From Thermomonas fusca DSM 15424 (lineage in GTDB: Bacteria > Pseudomonadota > Gammaproteobacteria > Xanthomonadales > Xanthomonadaceae), in NCBI RefSeq assembly GCF_000423885.1, contig NZ_AUIV01000006.1, positions 62,001 through 126,000 on the forward strand: a stretch of 64,000 nucleotides of DNA, in the 5' to 3' direction. Positions 43,943 to 59,975 of this stretch are shown one piece after another. Every line of letters starts with the position of its first letter. Within the stretch, counting starts at the first letter, position 1. The notes below the pieces were generated by a model. That model made no database searches. It was not told the origin of the DNA and saw only the letters and a list, made by a program, of their open reading frames with translations. The translations under genes were made by a program, and so were the position numbers.

Positions 43943-45229
43943 TCAGGACTTTTGCAGCCGCGCGCAGAAAAAGCCGTCCATGCCGGCTTCGCCGGGCAGG
44001 CGCTGGCGACCGAAGCCGCTGTCGTGGCCGAACCCCGCGTCCAGCGGCGCCAGCGTGGCGTCGGCTGTTCGGGCGAGGAAGGCTTCGGCCTGCGCGGCGT
44101 TCTCCGCCTGCAGGATCGAGCAGGTGGCATAGACCAGCGCGCCGCCGCGGGCGAGCAGCGGCCACAGCGCGTCGAGCAGCTGCGCCTGGGTGCCGCGCAG
44201 GGCGGCAATGTCGGTTTCGCGCCGGTGCAGCAGCACGTCGGGCTGGCGGCGCACGATGCCGGTGGCGCTGCACGGAGCGTCGATCAGGATGGCGTCGAAG
44301 GCCGTGCCATCCCACCAGCCGTCGGGCTGCATGGCATCGGCCGTGCGCACGTCGATGCTCTCGAGGCGCAGCCGCGCGAACGTCTCCTGCATCCGCCGCG
44401 CGCGCCGTGCATCCACGTCCAGCGCGGTGATGCGCAGGCTGGTATCGCGCTCGGCCAGATGCGCGGCCTTGCCGCCGGGGGCGGCGCAGGCGTCGAGTAC
44501 GCGCGTCCCTGCGGCGGGCGACAGCGCATCGGCCACGGCCTGCGCCGCGCCGTCCTGCACCGATACCAGCCCGGCGTCGAAGCCGGGCAGTTGCTGCACC
44601 GGCAACGCGGATTCCAGCCGTAGCGCGTCGGCCAGCGAAGGCGCCGACGCGGCCTCGATGCCGGCTTCGCGCAGCAAAATCAGATAGTCGTCGCGGCCGA
44701 TCCAGCGGCGGTTGACGCGCAGCCACATCGGCGCGATTTGCGCGCTGGCCTCGAAGATCGCCTCGGCCTGTTGCGGCCAGTCCGCGCGCACCTGCCGCGC
44801 CAGCCACTGCGGCCACGCCTGCGCGGGATCGGCCGGCGGCAAGGATTCGCGGGTCGCGCGGCGCAGCAGCGCGTTGACCATCCCGGCCTGGTGGGCGCGG
44901 CCCAGCGCGCGGGCTGCATCCACCGTGGCCGCCAGCACGGCATGCGCCGGCAGGCCCAGGGTCAGCTGCGCAAGGCCGGCCAGCAGCAGCGCGCGCAGGA
45001 TGCCGTCGCGCTGGCCCAGCGGACGCGGCATCCAGCCGTCCAGCGCGGCGTTGTAGCGCACCCGCTGGCGCAGCGCGGCCAGCACCATCGCTTCCACCAG
45101 CGCGCGGTCGCGCGGGTCGTCGAGGCCGGGCAAGGTGGCGCCCAGCGCAGCCTTCAGCGAGCGGCCGCGGTGCAGCACCTCGTCGAGGGTGCGGGCCGCG
45201 GCGACCCGGGTGGCGACGCCGTCGCTCAC
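43943..45229 (-). CDS. rsmB: 16S rRNA m5C967 methyltransferase RsmB
   Basis: RsmB methylates C967 of 16S rRNA with S-adenosylmethionine. The 428-residue protein has the N-terminal NusB-like RNA-binding domain (RTLDEVLHRG and ALVEAMVLAALRQ) and a C-terminal methyltransferase with SAM motif DACAAPGGKAAHL, DAPCSATG and the catalytic Cys in VYATCSI. No ATG fits; GTG at 45229 overlaps the fmt stop as GTGA and gives the usual length. Part of def-fmt-rsmB. Confidence 0.93.
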   Translation of the reverse strand: MSDGVATRVAAARTLDEVLHRGRSLKAALGATLPGLDDPRDRALVEAMVLAALRQRVRYNAALDGWMPRPLGQRDGILRALLLAGLAQLTLGLPAHAVLAATVDAARALGRAHQAGMVNALLRRATRESLPPADPAQAWPQWLARQVRADWPQQAEAIFEASAQIAPMWLRVNRRWIGRDDYLILLREAGIEAASAPSLADALRLESALPVQQLPGFDAGLVSVQDGAAQAVADALSPAAGTRVLDACAAPGGKAAHLAERDTSLRITALDVDARRARRMQETFARLRLESIDVRTADAMQPDGWWDGTAFDAILIDAPCSATGIVRRQPDVLLHRRETDIAALRGTQAQLLDALWPLLARGGALVYATCSILQAENAAQAEAFLARTADATLAPLDAGFGHDSGFGRQRLPGEAGMDGFFCARLQKS

Positions 45230-46143
45230 GCGAACACGTCGCGGCGGGCGTTGCGGTAATCCTGTGCGCTGATCGGCTTGCCGCCGTCGCGCTGCAGGGT
45301 CTGCAGGCGCAGCACGCCGCTGCCGCAGGCGATGTCGATGCCGTCGCGCCCGGCGCGCAGCACGCTGCCGGGTTCGGCGTCGTGTGCTTCGTCCAGCGCA
45401 CGCGCGGCATGGATGCGCACGCGCTCCCCGGCCAGCTGCGCTTCCGCCACCGGCCACGGATTGAAGGCGCGCACCTTGTTGGCCAGCACCGTTGCCGATT
45501 GCGGCCAGTCGAGTGTCGCTTCCGCCTTGTCCAGCTTGTGCGCGTAAGTCACGCCTTCGGCCGGTTGCGGGTGCGGCGGCAGCTGGATGGTGGCGCGCAG
45601 CAGCCCCAGCGCATCGGACAGCACCTTCGCGCCGAGCTCGGCCAGGCGGTCATGCAGCTGGCCGCCGGTTTCCTCGGGGCCAATATCCAGCGCTTGCGCC
45701 AGCAGCACCGGGCCGGTGTCCAGGCCTTTCTCCATCTGCATCAGGCAGACCCCGGTGCGGGTGTCGCCGGCCTCGATCGCGCGCTGGATCGGCGCGGCGC
45801 CGCGCCAACGCGGCAGTAGCGAGGCGTGCACGTTCCAGCAGCCATATTCGGGAATGTCCAGCACCGACTGCGGCAGGATCAGCCCATAGGCCACCACCAC
45901 CATCAGGTCGGGCTTGAGTGCGCGCAGCACGGCCTTCGCTTCCGCCGCGCGGAAGTTTTCCGGCTGGTGCACGGGAATGCCGCGCTGCACCGCTTCCAGC
46001 TTCACCGGCGAAGGCGTCAACCCGCGGCCGCGGCCGGCGGGCCGGTCCGGCTGGGTATAGACCGCCACCACCTCGGCCTTGCTTGCGGCGGCGCGCAGGC
46101 AGGGGACGGCGAATTCCGGCGTGCCGGCAAAGACGACGCGCAT
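45226..46143 (-). CDS. fmt: methionyl-tRNA formyltransferase Fmt
   Basis: Fmt formylates initiator Met-tRNA using 10-formyl-tetrahydrofolate. The 305-residue protein has MRVVFAGTPEFAVPCL at the start, AYGLILP and the catalytic NVHASLLPRWRGAAPIQ segment, followed by the Asp in MEKGLDTGPV. The C-terminal OB-like domain begins after VTYAHKLDKAEA. It follows def by four bases and overlaps rsmB by four. Confidence 0.97.
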   Translation of the reverse strand: MRVVFAGTPEFAVPCLRAAASKAEVVAVYTQPDRPAGRGRGLTPSPVKLEAVQRGIPVHQPENFRAAEAKAVLRALKPDLMVVVAYGLILPQSVLDIPEYGCWNVHASLLPRWRGAAPIQRAIEAGDTRTGVCLMQMEKGLDTGPVLLAQALDIGPEETGGQLHDRLAELGAKVLSDALGLLRATIQLPPHPQPAEGVTYAHKLDKAEATLDWPQSATVLANKVRAFNPWPVAEAQLAGERVRIHAARALDEAHDAEPGSVLRAGRDGIDIACGSGVLRLQTLQRDGGKPISAQDYRNARRDVFA

Positions 46144-46147
46144 GGGC

Positions 46148-46657
46148 TCAGGCGGCCCGCTTGGCCTTCAGCAGCTTCTTGCGCACCATTTCGCGCTTGA
46201 GCGGGCTCAGGTAGTCGACGAACAGCTTGCCCAGCAGGTGGTCCATCTCGTGCTGGATGCACACCGCCAGCACGCCGTCGGCCTGCAGCGAGAACGGCTG
46301 GCCGTGGCGGTCCAGCGCCTCCACCGTGATGGTGTCGCTGCGGGTCACGTCGGCATAGATGCCGGGCACCGACAGGCAGCCTTCCTGATAGACCTGTTCG
46401 CCGTCGCGGGCGGTGATGACCGGATTGACGAACACCAGTGGCCGGCTGCGATCCTCGGTTACGTCAATCACCATGAACCGTTTGTGCACGTCGACCTGAC
46501 TGGCTGCCAGACCGATGCCGGGCGCCTCGTACATGGTCTGGAACATGTCGTCGATCAGGGTCTGGAAGGCAGGCGTGGCCACGTCGGCGGCGTCGACGGC
46601 CACGGCCTGGGTGCGCAGGCGCGGGTCGGGGAATTCGAGGATCGGGAGCTGGGCCAT
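46148..46657 (-). CDS. def: peptide deformylase Def
   Basis: Def removes the N-formyl group from nascent proteins and is metal dependent. The 169-residue protein has all three motifs: GIGLAASQ, EGCLS (metal Cys) and HEMDH (two metal His and the catalytic Glu). Length is standard. The ATG at 46657 gives the normal MAQLPILEFPD N-terminus. First gene of the minus-strand run. A TACAAT element about 47 bases upstream (46704-46709) may be its -10. Confidence 0.97.
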   Translation of the reverse strand: MAQLPILEFPDPRLRTQAVAVDAADVATPAFQTLIDDMFQTMYEAPGIGLAASQVDVHKRFMVIDVTEDRSRPLVFVNPVITARDGEQVYQEGCLSVPGIYADVTRSDTITVEALDRHGQPFSLQADGVLAVCIQHEMDHLLGKLFVDYLSPLKREMVRKKLLKAKRAA

Positions 46658-46812
46658 GGCGAAAATCCGGGAATCGGCAGCCGGGTGGGCTGCGATGGCG
46701 GCGATTGTATCGCGCCCGACCTGCACGGCCGCTTGCCAGCAGCCGCGGGTTGTGGGCTATATTGGTCGGGCTTCAGGGGGTTTTCGCCATACGGAGCGGG
46801 GAGATAGCGATC

Positions 46813-48009
46813 ATGCTTGAACGGGTTTCCAACCTGGCGCGCACGGGTGCGCCGCGTCCGCGCGGTCTGCGCACCATGCTTGCGGCCGCGCTGTTGACGG
46901 TGGCCAGCTATGCCGCGGCGGTCGAGCTGCGCGGCGACCATCCGGACAGCTACGTGGTGAAGCGTGGCGACACCCTCTGGGACATTTCCGCGCGCTTCCT
47001 CAAGAAGCCGTGGTTGTGGCCGGAGATCTGGCAGGCCAACCCGCAGATCAAGAATCCGCACCTGATCTATCCGGGCGATGTCATCAGCCTGGCCTACCTC
47101 GACCGCGTGGCGGCCAGGGTGCAGGCCGGCGAGCGTACCGCCAGCCCGCTCAACGCGGTGCCGCTGGAAGAGATCGAGCCGTTCCTGCGCGATACCCGCA
47201 TGGTGTCCAGCATTGATCAGCTGCCCTACGTGGTCGGCCTCGAGGAAAACCGCACGCGCGCCGTCCGCGGCCATGTCGCCTACGTGCGCGGGCTGGAAGG
47301 CGTCGCCCCCGGCCAGCGCTACCTGGTGGTGCGGGCCGAGAAGCGCTATCGCATGGTCGAGCGCGCCGGCCTGTGCTGCGACCTGTTCCAGAGCCAGGAT
47401 CTCGATGCCCGCGGCCGCCCCGGCCCGGATGACGGCACCCTGTGGAGCAATGCGGTGTTCCCGAGCAAGAACACCGAGCTCATGGGCTATGAGCTGGTCA
47501 CCCAGACCACCGGCACCGTGACCCGCGGTGAAGTCGGCGGCATCCAGGCCAGCACCGTGCTGCTGGACAACGAGGGCCGCGAAGTGCGCGTCGGCGACCG
47601 GCTGGTGCCGGTCGAGGCGCAGCCCTACGACCTGCAGTTCTTCCCGCATCCGCCCAGGCAGCAGGCCAAGTACGGCCGCCTGACGGTGATGTCGATCGCC
47701 GACCAGCTGACCTCCGGCGGTACCCGCGACGTGATCGCGATTTCCGGCGGCGCCCGCGAGGGCATCGACAACGGCACCGTGTTCTCGCTGTGGCGGCGCG
47801 GCGACTCGGTCAGCGACCGGGTCAAGTCCGGGCTGGATCGCGACGACGACGTGACCCTGTTCGAAAACAAGGTGCGCCTGCCCGACGAGTTCGCCGGCCA
47901 TGCAATGGTGTTCCGCACCTTCGACAATGTCAGCTATGCGCTGGTGATGAGCAGCGTCAAGCCGGTCCGTGTCGGCTACGAGCTGAAGCATCCGGACGCG
48001 CCCTACTGA
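46813..48009 (+). CDS. LysM domain-containing exported protein
   Basis: A 398-residue protein with an N-terminal signal-like hydrophobic segment (about 20-36, ending SYAAA) and a LysM domain at residues 46-93, with SYVVKRGDTLWDISARF and NPHLIYPGDVISLAY. The remaining 300 residues are a family-specific region seen in xanthomonad LysM proteins beside dprA. Peptidoglycan binding in the periplasm is likely, with role unknown. GGGGAG lies upstream of the ATG. It is divergent from def. A TTGCCA/TATATT pair (46733-46738 and 46758-46763, 19-base spacer) may be its promoter. Confidence 0.9.
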   Translation: MLERVSNLARTGAPRPRGLRTMLAAALLTVASYAAAVELRGDHPDSYVVKRGDTLWDISARFLKKPWLWPEIWQANPQIKNPHLIYPGDVISLAYLDRVAARVQAGERTASPLNAVPLEEIEPFLRDTRMVSSIDQLPYVVGLEENRTRAVRGHVAYVRGLEGVAPGQRYLVVRAEKRYRMVERAGLCCDLFQSQDLDARGRPGPDDGTLWSNAVFPSKNTELMGYELVTQTTGTVTRGEVGGIQASTVLLDNEGREVRVGDRLVPVEAQPYDLQFFPHPPRQQAKYGRLTVMSIADQLTSGGTRDVIAISGGAREGIDNGTVFSLWRRGDSVSDRVKSGLDRDDDVTLFENKVRLPDEFAGHAMVFRTFDNVSYALVMSSVKPVRVGYELKHPDAPY

Positions 48010-48037
48010 TTTTTCGGGGTTTCCCGACGCAAGACCG

Positions 48038-48061
48038 CAACGGCGCCCGAGGGCGCCGTTG
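48038..48061 (+). terminator. hairpin after the LysM gene
   Basis: A ten-base-pair GC stem (48038-48047 with 48052-48061) with loop CGAG is followed by TCGTTTG. The T-tract is weak. It could terminate the LysM transcript or sit in the dprA leader. Confidence 0.45.
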
Positions 48062-48085
48062 TCGTTTGCGGACGATGCTGGCCGC

Positions 48086-49213
48086 ATGTCTGCCTGCGCC
48101 GAACATGAGCCCCTGCTGCGTCTGCTGCACAGCGGTGCGGCCGCATCCGCGCTGCGCCGCCTGCTCGATACCCACGGCGGGGCCGCCGCAGCGTTGGCCG
48201 CCGGACGTCGCGATTGGGCCAGCCACGGGGTCGACGCCGTGGCCTGCACGGCCCTGCTGCGGCCCGATGCGGCTGCGCTGGCCCGCAGCCTGCGTTGGCT
48301 GGAAGCGCCGACCCATCACTTGCTGGGATGGGGCGATGCGGCCTACCCGCCGCTGCTGCGGCGGATCGCCTCGCCGCCGGCGATGCTGTTCGTGGCCGGT
48401 GATGCGGATCTGCTGTGGCGGCCCACGGTCGCCATTGTCGGCAGCCGCACCGCCACCGCCGGCGGCCGCGTCAACGCCGGCCAGTTCGCCGCCGCGCTGG
48501 CGCGCGCCGGGCTGTGCATCGGCAGCGGGCTGGCGGCGGGGATCGATGCCGCCGCCCATCAGGCCACGCTGGACGCCGGCGGCATGACCGTCGCGGTGCT
48601 GGGAACCGGGCCCGACATCGCCTATCCCGCCCGCCACCGCGCGCTGATGGCGCGGATCGCGGAGGCCGGCGCCGTGGTCAGCGAGCACCCGCCCGGCACG
48701 CAGCCGCTGCGGACGCACTTTCCCAGCCGCAACCGCATCCTGGTGGGGCTCAGCCTGGGCATCGTGGTGGTCGAGGCCGCCATCCGCTCCGGCGCGCTGA
48801 TCACCGCCAGGCTGGCCGGCGATGCTGGCCGCGAGGTGTTCGCGCTGCCCGGCTCCATCCACAATCCGATGGCGCGCGGCTGCCACCGGCTGATCCGCGA
48901 GGGCGCGGCGCTGGTGGAGACGCCGACCGAAGTGGCCGAGACGCTGGCACCGCTGGTGCGCGATCTGGTGCGGGGGCTGCGCGGAGAACTGGCGTCCTGC
49001 CCGGTCGAACCCGAGCGGGAGGCGGCAGGGCTGCCCGACCTTCCAGACATCAACCGGTTGTGGCAGGCCCTCGGCCACGACCCAACCGGTATGGATGAAC
49101 TGCTGGAGCGCAGTGGATTGACGGCGGCGGCGGTGTCGTCCATGCTGCTGGCGCTGGAGCTGGAAGGACGGGTCGCGGCCGAACATGGCCGTTACAGTCG
49201 GATCGGGGTCTGA
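48086..49213 (+). CDS. dprA: DNA processing protein DprA
   Basis: DprA binds incoming single-stranded DNA and loads RecA during natural transformation. The 375-residue protein has an N-terminal helical region, the Rossmann-like core with AIVGSRTAT, GSGLAAGIDAAAH, AVLGTGPDIAYP and FPSRNRILVGLS, and a C-terminal winged-helix-like tail (about 310-375). The ATG at 48086 fits the family start; the in-frame TTG earlier is not preferred. It is followed by smg after 54 bases. Confidence 0.95.
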   Translation: MSACAEHEPLLRLLHSGAAASALRRLLDTHGGAAAALAAGRRDWASHGVDAVACTALLRPDAAALARSLRWLEAPTHHLLGWGDAAYPPLLRRIASPPAMLFVAGDADLLWRPTVAIVGSRTATAGGRVNAGQFAAALARAGLCIGSGLAAGIDAAAHQATLDAGGMTVAVLGTGPDIAYPARHRALMARIAEAGAVVSEHPPGTQPLRTHFPSRNRILVGLSLGIVVVEAAIRSGALITARLAGDAGREVFALPGSIHNPMARGCHRLIREGAALVETPTEVAETLAPLVRDLVRGLRGELASCPVEPEREAAGLPDLPDINRLWQALGHDPTGMDELLERSGLTAAAVSSMLLALELEGRVAAEHGRYSRIGV

Positions 49214-49267
49214 GACCAGCGATTCGCTTCCACGGTGCCCACGGGCACGAGCCAAGGACACACGGAC

Positions 49268-49759
49268 ATGAAAGAGAGCATCCTGGACGTCCTGCTGTAC
49301 CTGTTCGAGCACTACTTCGCCAACGACGACGCGGCGCTGTCCGACACGGCGTTCATTGCGCGCGACAGTTCGCTGATGAACGAGCTGGCGGCCGCCGGGT
49401 TCTCGCCCAGCGAAATCCACAACGCCTTCGACTGGCTGGACGCGCTGGAACGACAGCGGCCGGCGCCCGGGCAGGCGCGCCCCAGCGGGCCGGTGCGGGT
49501 GCTGCACGGGTCGGAGCTGGACAAGCTGGACATCGAGGCGCGCGGCTTCCTGCTGTATCTGGAACAACATGGCGTGCTGGATGCCGGCCAGCGCGAGCTG
49601 GTGCTGGATCGGGCGATGGCGCTGGACCAGGACGAACTGGACCTGGACGACCTGAAGTGGGTGGTACTGATGGTGCTGTTCAACCAGCCCGGTTCCGAGG
49701 CGGCCTATGCCTGGATGGAAACCCAGATGTACCTGGACGAACCGGAGCCGGTGCACTGA
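49268..49759 (+). CDS. smg: Smg/DUF494 family protein
   Basis: A 163-residue acidic protein with the DUF494 pattern: ESILDVLLYLFEHYF at the start, AAAGFSPSEIHNAFDWLDAL in the middle and the C-terminal LDDLKWVVLMVLFNQPG. Smg is encoded with dprA, topA and def/fmt in many gammaproteobacteria; its function is unknown. The ATG at 49268 is preferred to the in-frame GTG at 49235, which lacks conservation. Confidence 0.93.
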   Translation: MKESILDVLLYLFEHYFANDDAALSDTAFIARDSSLMNELAAAGFSPSEIHNAFDWLDALERQRPAPGQARPSGPVRVLHGSELDKLDIEARGFLLYLEQHGVLDAGQRELVLDRAMALDQDELDLDDLKWVVLMVLFNQPGSEAAYAWMETQMYLDEPEPVH

Positions 49760-49898
49760 GCCGATCCAGCCTCGGGCGCTGCGCCCTGCGCCGTCCGCCC
49801 GCAGCTGCCGCGCCGCCTTCGCCAGGCCCGCGGCGAGCCGGGCCGGCAGCGGTCGTACTTGACAGCGCAGCCCCGTCCATGATTCCACTATAAATAAG

Positions 49899-49922
49899 CG
49901 CCCGGGGCATCTGCTCCGGGCG
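49899..49922 (+). promoter_or_regulatory. hairpin in the topA leader
   Basis: A nine-base-pair stem (49899-49907 with 49914-49922, one G-T) with a six-base loop lies 48 bases before the topA start and just after an AT-rich TATAAATAA patch. No T-run follows on the plus strand. It may terminate smg transcripts or shape the topA leader. Confidence 0.4.
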
Positions 49923-49970
49923 TTGGCATCTACGGCGGCCTGCAGCCGCCCTACCGGAACCCGCGCCACC

Positions 49971-52535
<2,565 letters not shown>

Positions 52536-52585
52536 ATTTTCCGCCGCCATTTCCGTGGATACGGGAATGAGTGGAAAATAACCCC

Positions 52586-53146
52586 ATGGATCTGCAGGCC
52601 GCTCTCGCTCCCGCCTTCGTCGCGCTCCGTAACGGCGGCCTCATTGCCTATCCCACCGAAGGCGTGTGGGGGCTGGGTTGCGATCCGCGCAGCGAAGCGG
52701 CGGTGCTGCGCCTGCTGACGCTCAAGCAGCGCGATGTCGCCAAGGGTTTGATCCTAATCGCATCGAATGAGGCGCAGCTCGCGCCTTTCATCGACACCGC
52801 ATTGTTGGGTCAAGCGCAGCTGGCCGAAGTACGCGCCAGCTGGCCGGGGCCGAATACCTGGATCGTGCCGGCGTCGAAGGACGCGCCGCGCTGGATCACC
52901 GGCGCGCATGACGGCATCGCCGTGCGCGTCACCGAGCATCCGCTGGTGCGCGCACTGTGCGACGGCTTCGGCGGCGCGCTGGTGTCGACCAGCGCCAATA
53001 TCGCAAGCCGACCTTCGCCGCGCACGCGGGAAGAACTCGACCCGCGCATCGTTGCCGGGGTCGATGCCGTCACCGATGGCGAAACCCTCGGGCGCGCGCA
53101 GCCCAGCACCATCCGCGACGCGCGCAGTGGCGCCGTCCTGCGCTGA
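52586..53146 (+). CDS. tsaC: threonylcarbamoyl-AMP synthase TsaC (Sua5/YciO/YrdC family)
   Basis: TsaC makes threonylcarbamoyl-AMP from Thr, bicarbonate and ATP for t6A37 of tRNAs reading ANN codons. The 186-residue single-domain length matches TsaC rather than Sua5. Motifs are GGLIAYPTEGVWGLGCDP, LKQRDVAKGLILIAS, WPGPNTWIVPA and ALVSTSANIASRPSP. The ATG at 52586 is preferred over an in-frame GTG at 52571. It follows topA after 50 bases. Confidence 0.94.
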   Translation: MDLQAALAPAFVALRNGGLIAYPTEGVWGLGCDPRSEAAVLRLLTLKQRDVAKGLILIASNEAQLAPFIDTALLGQAQLAEVRASWPGPNTWIVPASKDAPRWITGAHDGIAVRVTEHPLVRALCDGFGGALVSTSANIASRPSPRTREELDPRIVAGVDAVTDGETLGRAQPSTIRDARSGAVLR

Positions 53147-53186
53147 AAACCGCGTCCGCCCTGCGTTTGCGGGCGAAAAGCGGTTT
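53147..53186 (+). terminator. compound hairpin after tsaC
   Basis: AAACCGC (53147-53153) pairs with GCGGTTT (53180-53186) outside an inner CGCCC/GGGCG stem. It begins right after the tsaC stop. The U-tract is short. The rest of the 172-base gap to gltB shows only a TATGCT without a spaced -35 and a small GGAACG/CGTTCC hairpin (53280-53295). Confidence 0.45.
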
Positions 53187-53318
53187 CTCCTGCAACGAAA
53201 ATTCTTCGCAAAACCCTCTTGTTGCGCTGCACAAACTATGCTCTAGTCGGGGTGCGCATCGGGTTCCACTGGGAGAGTCGGAACGCGGGCGTTCCACAAC
53301 TCCTGCACGGACAAGACC

Positions 53319-57775
<4,457 letters not shown>

Positions 57776-57776
<1 letters not shown>

Positions 57777-59251
57777 TGAGCAAGCAACAGCTCTTCCAGT
57801 TCCTGGAGTCGCCGCGCGAGATGCCGGCCAAGGTACCGCTGGCCGAACGCGTGGCCGGCAGTTTCGACGAGCTGTACGGGCGTTTCGGGCAGGCCGAGGC
57901 GGCGCACCAGGCCGGGCGCTGCCTGGATTGCGGCAATCCGTATTGCGAAGCCAAGTGCCCCGTCCACAACTACATTCCCGACTGGCTGCAGCTGGTGCAG
58001 GAAGGCCGCATCCATGAGGCCGCCGCGCTCTGCCACGAAACCAATCCGCTGCCGGAGATGTGCGGGCGCGTCTGCCCGCAGGACCGGCTGTGCGAAGGCG
58101 CGTGCACGCTCAACGACGGCTTCGGCGCGGTCACCATCGGCGCGGTGGAGAAGTACATCGTCGATACCGCTTTCGCCCAAGGCTGGCGGCCGGACCTGTC
58201 GAAGGTGAAGCCCACCGGCAAGCGGGTGGCGGTGATCGGCGCCGGGCCGGCGGGGCTGGCCTGCGCCGACCGGCTGGTGCGCAGCGGCATCGAGGCCAGC
58301 GTGTTCGACCGCTACGAGCAGATCGGCGGCCTGCTGCAGTTCGGCATTCCCAGCTTCAAGCTGGACAAGGCGGTGATCGCCACCCGCCGCGCGGTGCTGG
58401 AAGGCATGGGCGTGCGCTTCCGCCTCGGCGTGGACGTGGGCCGCGATGTCGGCATCGCGGCGCTACTGGACGAGTTCGATGCGGTGTTCCTCGGCCTCGG
58501 CGCCTATCGCTATACCGACGGCGGCCTGCCCGGACAGGAACTGGCCGGCGTGCTGCCGGCGCTGCCCTTCCTCGTGCAGAACGGCCGCATCGTCACCGGC
58601 AATGAGCCGCACGGTCGGCCGATTGCCGGCTGGGAGGACCAGCTGGCGCTACCCGAGCTGCGCGGCAAGCGCGTGGTGGTGCTTGGCGGCGGCGATACCG
58701 GCATGGACTGCGTGCGCTCCGCCATCCGCCTTGGTGCGGCCAGTGTGACCTGCGCCTACCGTCGCGACGAGGCCAACATGCCCGGCTCCGCGCGCGAGGT
58801 GGCGAACGCGCGCGAGGAAGGCGTGCAGTTCCTGTTCAACCGCCAGCCGCTGGAGATCGTCGGCGAAGCAAACGCCAGCGGCGTGCGGATGGTGGAGACG
58901 CGGCTGGGCGAACCCGATGCCAACGGCCGCCGAGCGGCGCAGCCGATTCCCGGCAGCGAATCGGTGCTCGACGCCGACGTTGTCATCATCGCCTTCGGTT
59001 TTTCCCCCCGCGTGCCGCAGTGGCTGCAGGCACTCGGTGTACAGGCGCAGGCCAACGGCCGGCTGGTGGTCGGCGGCAACGGTCGGCTGCCGTACCAGAC
59101 CGCGCACGATGCGCTGTTCGCCGGCGGCGACTGCGTGCGCGGCGCCGACCTGGTGGTGACCGCCGTGCAGGAAGGCCGCGACGCCGCGGCCAGCATCGCG
59201 CGCATGCTGCGCGGCGCGAAGGCGATTCCGCTGGCGCTGACGGCCGCCTGA
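57776..59251 (+). CDS. gltD: glutamate synthase small subunit GltD
   Basis: GltD transfers electrons from NADPH through FAD to GltB. The 491-residue protein has N-terminal [4Fe-4S]-type cysteines (CLDCGNPYCEAKC and CGRVCPQDRLCEGAC), an FAD GxGxxG as AVIGAGPAGLACADRL, an NADPH site VVVLGGGDTGMDCVRSA, and the C-terminal GGDCVRGADLVVTAV. Length is normal. It is one base-overlapped with gltB and co-translated. Confidence 0.97.
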
Positions 59252-59305
59252 AAGCGCGCGCGCCGCGGGGTTTCGTTGCGCGCGCCAACGCGCCAAGATG
59301 GGGCC

Positions 59306-59974
59306 ATGCGCGTCGCCCTCGCCCTCGCCCTTGCCGTCTGCCTGCTGCTGTTCGCCGGCAGCGCGCGTGCGCAGGCCAAGCCGGCAGCCACGGTCATCGT
59401 CTATCGCTGCACCGACGCCGCCGGCAAGGTCAGCCTGCAGGACGCGCCCTGTGCGAAAGGCCAGGCGCAGCAGGCGCGCGAGATGCTGCGGCCGGTCGAT
59501 GCTTCGCCGCGCGCCGCGGCGTCGTTGCCGACGCCTGCAACGCCGCCCGCTGCGACCGACACCCGCACCGTCTATCTGGCGCCGCCGCGGCCGCTGTACG
59601 AATGCGTCACGCCCGAAGGCAAGCGCTACACCAGCGACGACGGCCGCGGCAATCCGCGCTGGGTGCCGTTGTGGACGCTGGGCTATCCGACGGTGCGCCC
59701 GCGCTCGGTGCTGGGCGACAACATCGGCCATCCCGAGCGGGTGATGCGCCCGCCGCATCGCGACATCAACTGGCCGGTCGCCACCGGCGGCGGAAGCTGG
59801 ATCCGCGACGACTGCGTCATGCTGCCGCCGGTCGAGGCCTGCGTGCGCCTGCGCGACCGCCGCAGCACACTGCGCACGCGCTTCTTCAACGCGCAGGAAA
59901 AGGAGCGCGATGTGCTGCGCGAACAGGAACGTGCGCTCAACGCGCGCCTCGACAACGACTGCGGCGGCCGCTGA
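59306..59974 (+). CDS. secreted DUF4124-like protein (paralogue A)
   Basis: A 222-residue precursor with a signal peptide (cleavage near SARAQA, residue 22). The mature N-terminus reads VYRCTDAAGKVSLQDAPCAKGQAQ, a DUF4124-like module with two Cys. A second similar module follows near PLYECVTPEGKRYTSDDG. The remainder has DDCVMLPPVEACVRLRDRRSTL, which recurs in related xanthomonad proteins, and a final charged helix. Periplasmic, function unknown. Its stop is one base from the next start, and the two products align along most of their length, so they are tandem paralogues. Confidence 0.8.
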   Translation: MRVALALALAVCLLLFAGSARAQAKPAATVIVYRCTDAAGKVSLQDAPCAKGQAQQAREMLRPVDASPRAAASLPTPATPPAATDTRTVYLAPPRPLYECVTPEGKRYTSDDGRGNPRWVPLWTLGYPTVRPRSVLGDNIGHPERVMRPPHRDINWPVATGGGSWIRDDCVMLPPVEACVRLRDRRSTLRTRFFNAQEKERDVLREQERALNARLDNDCGGR

Positions 59975-59975
59975 G

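Noticed and set aside
49859..49894. TTGACA and TATAAA upstream of topA as a promoter
   Set aside because: Spacing is 24 bases, outside the workable range; no alternative -10 at 16-18 bases resembles the consensus.
53219..53242. TTGTTG/TATGCT as a gltB promoter
   Set aside because: Spacing is only 12 bases and no sigma54-type GG-N10-GC element was found to support nitrogen control.
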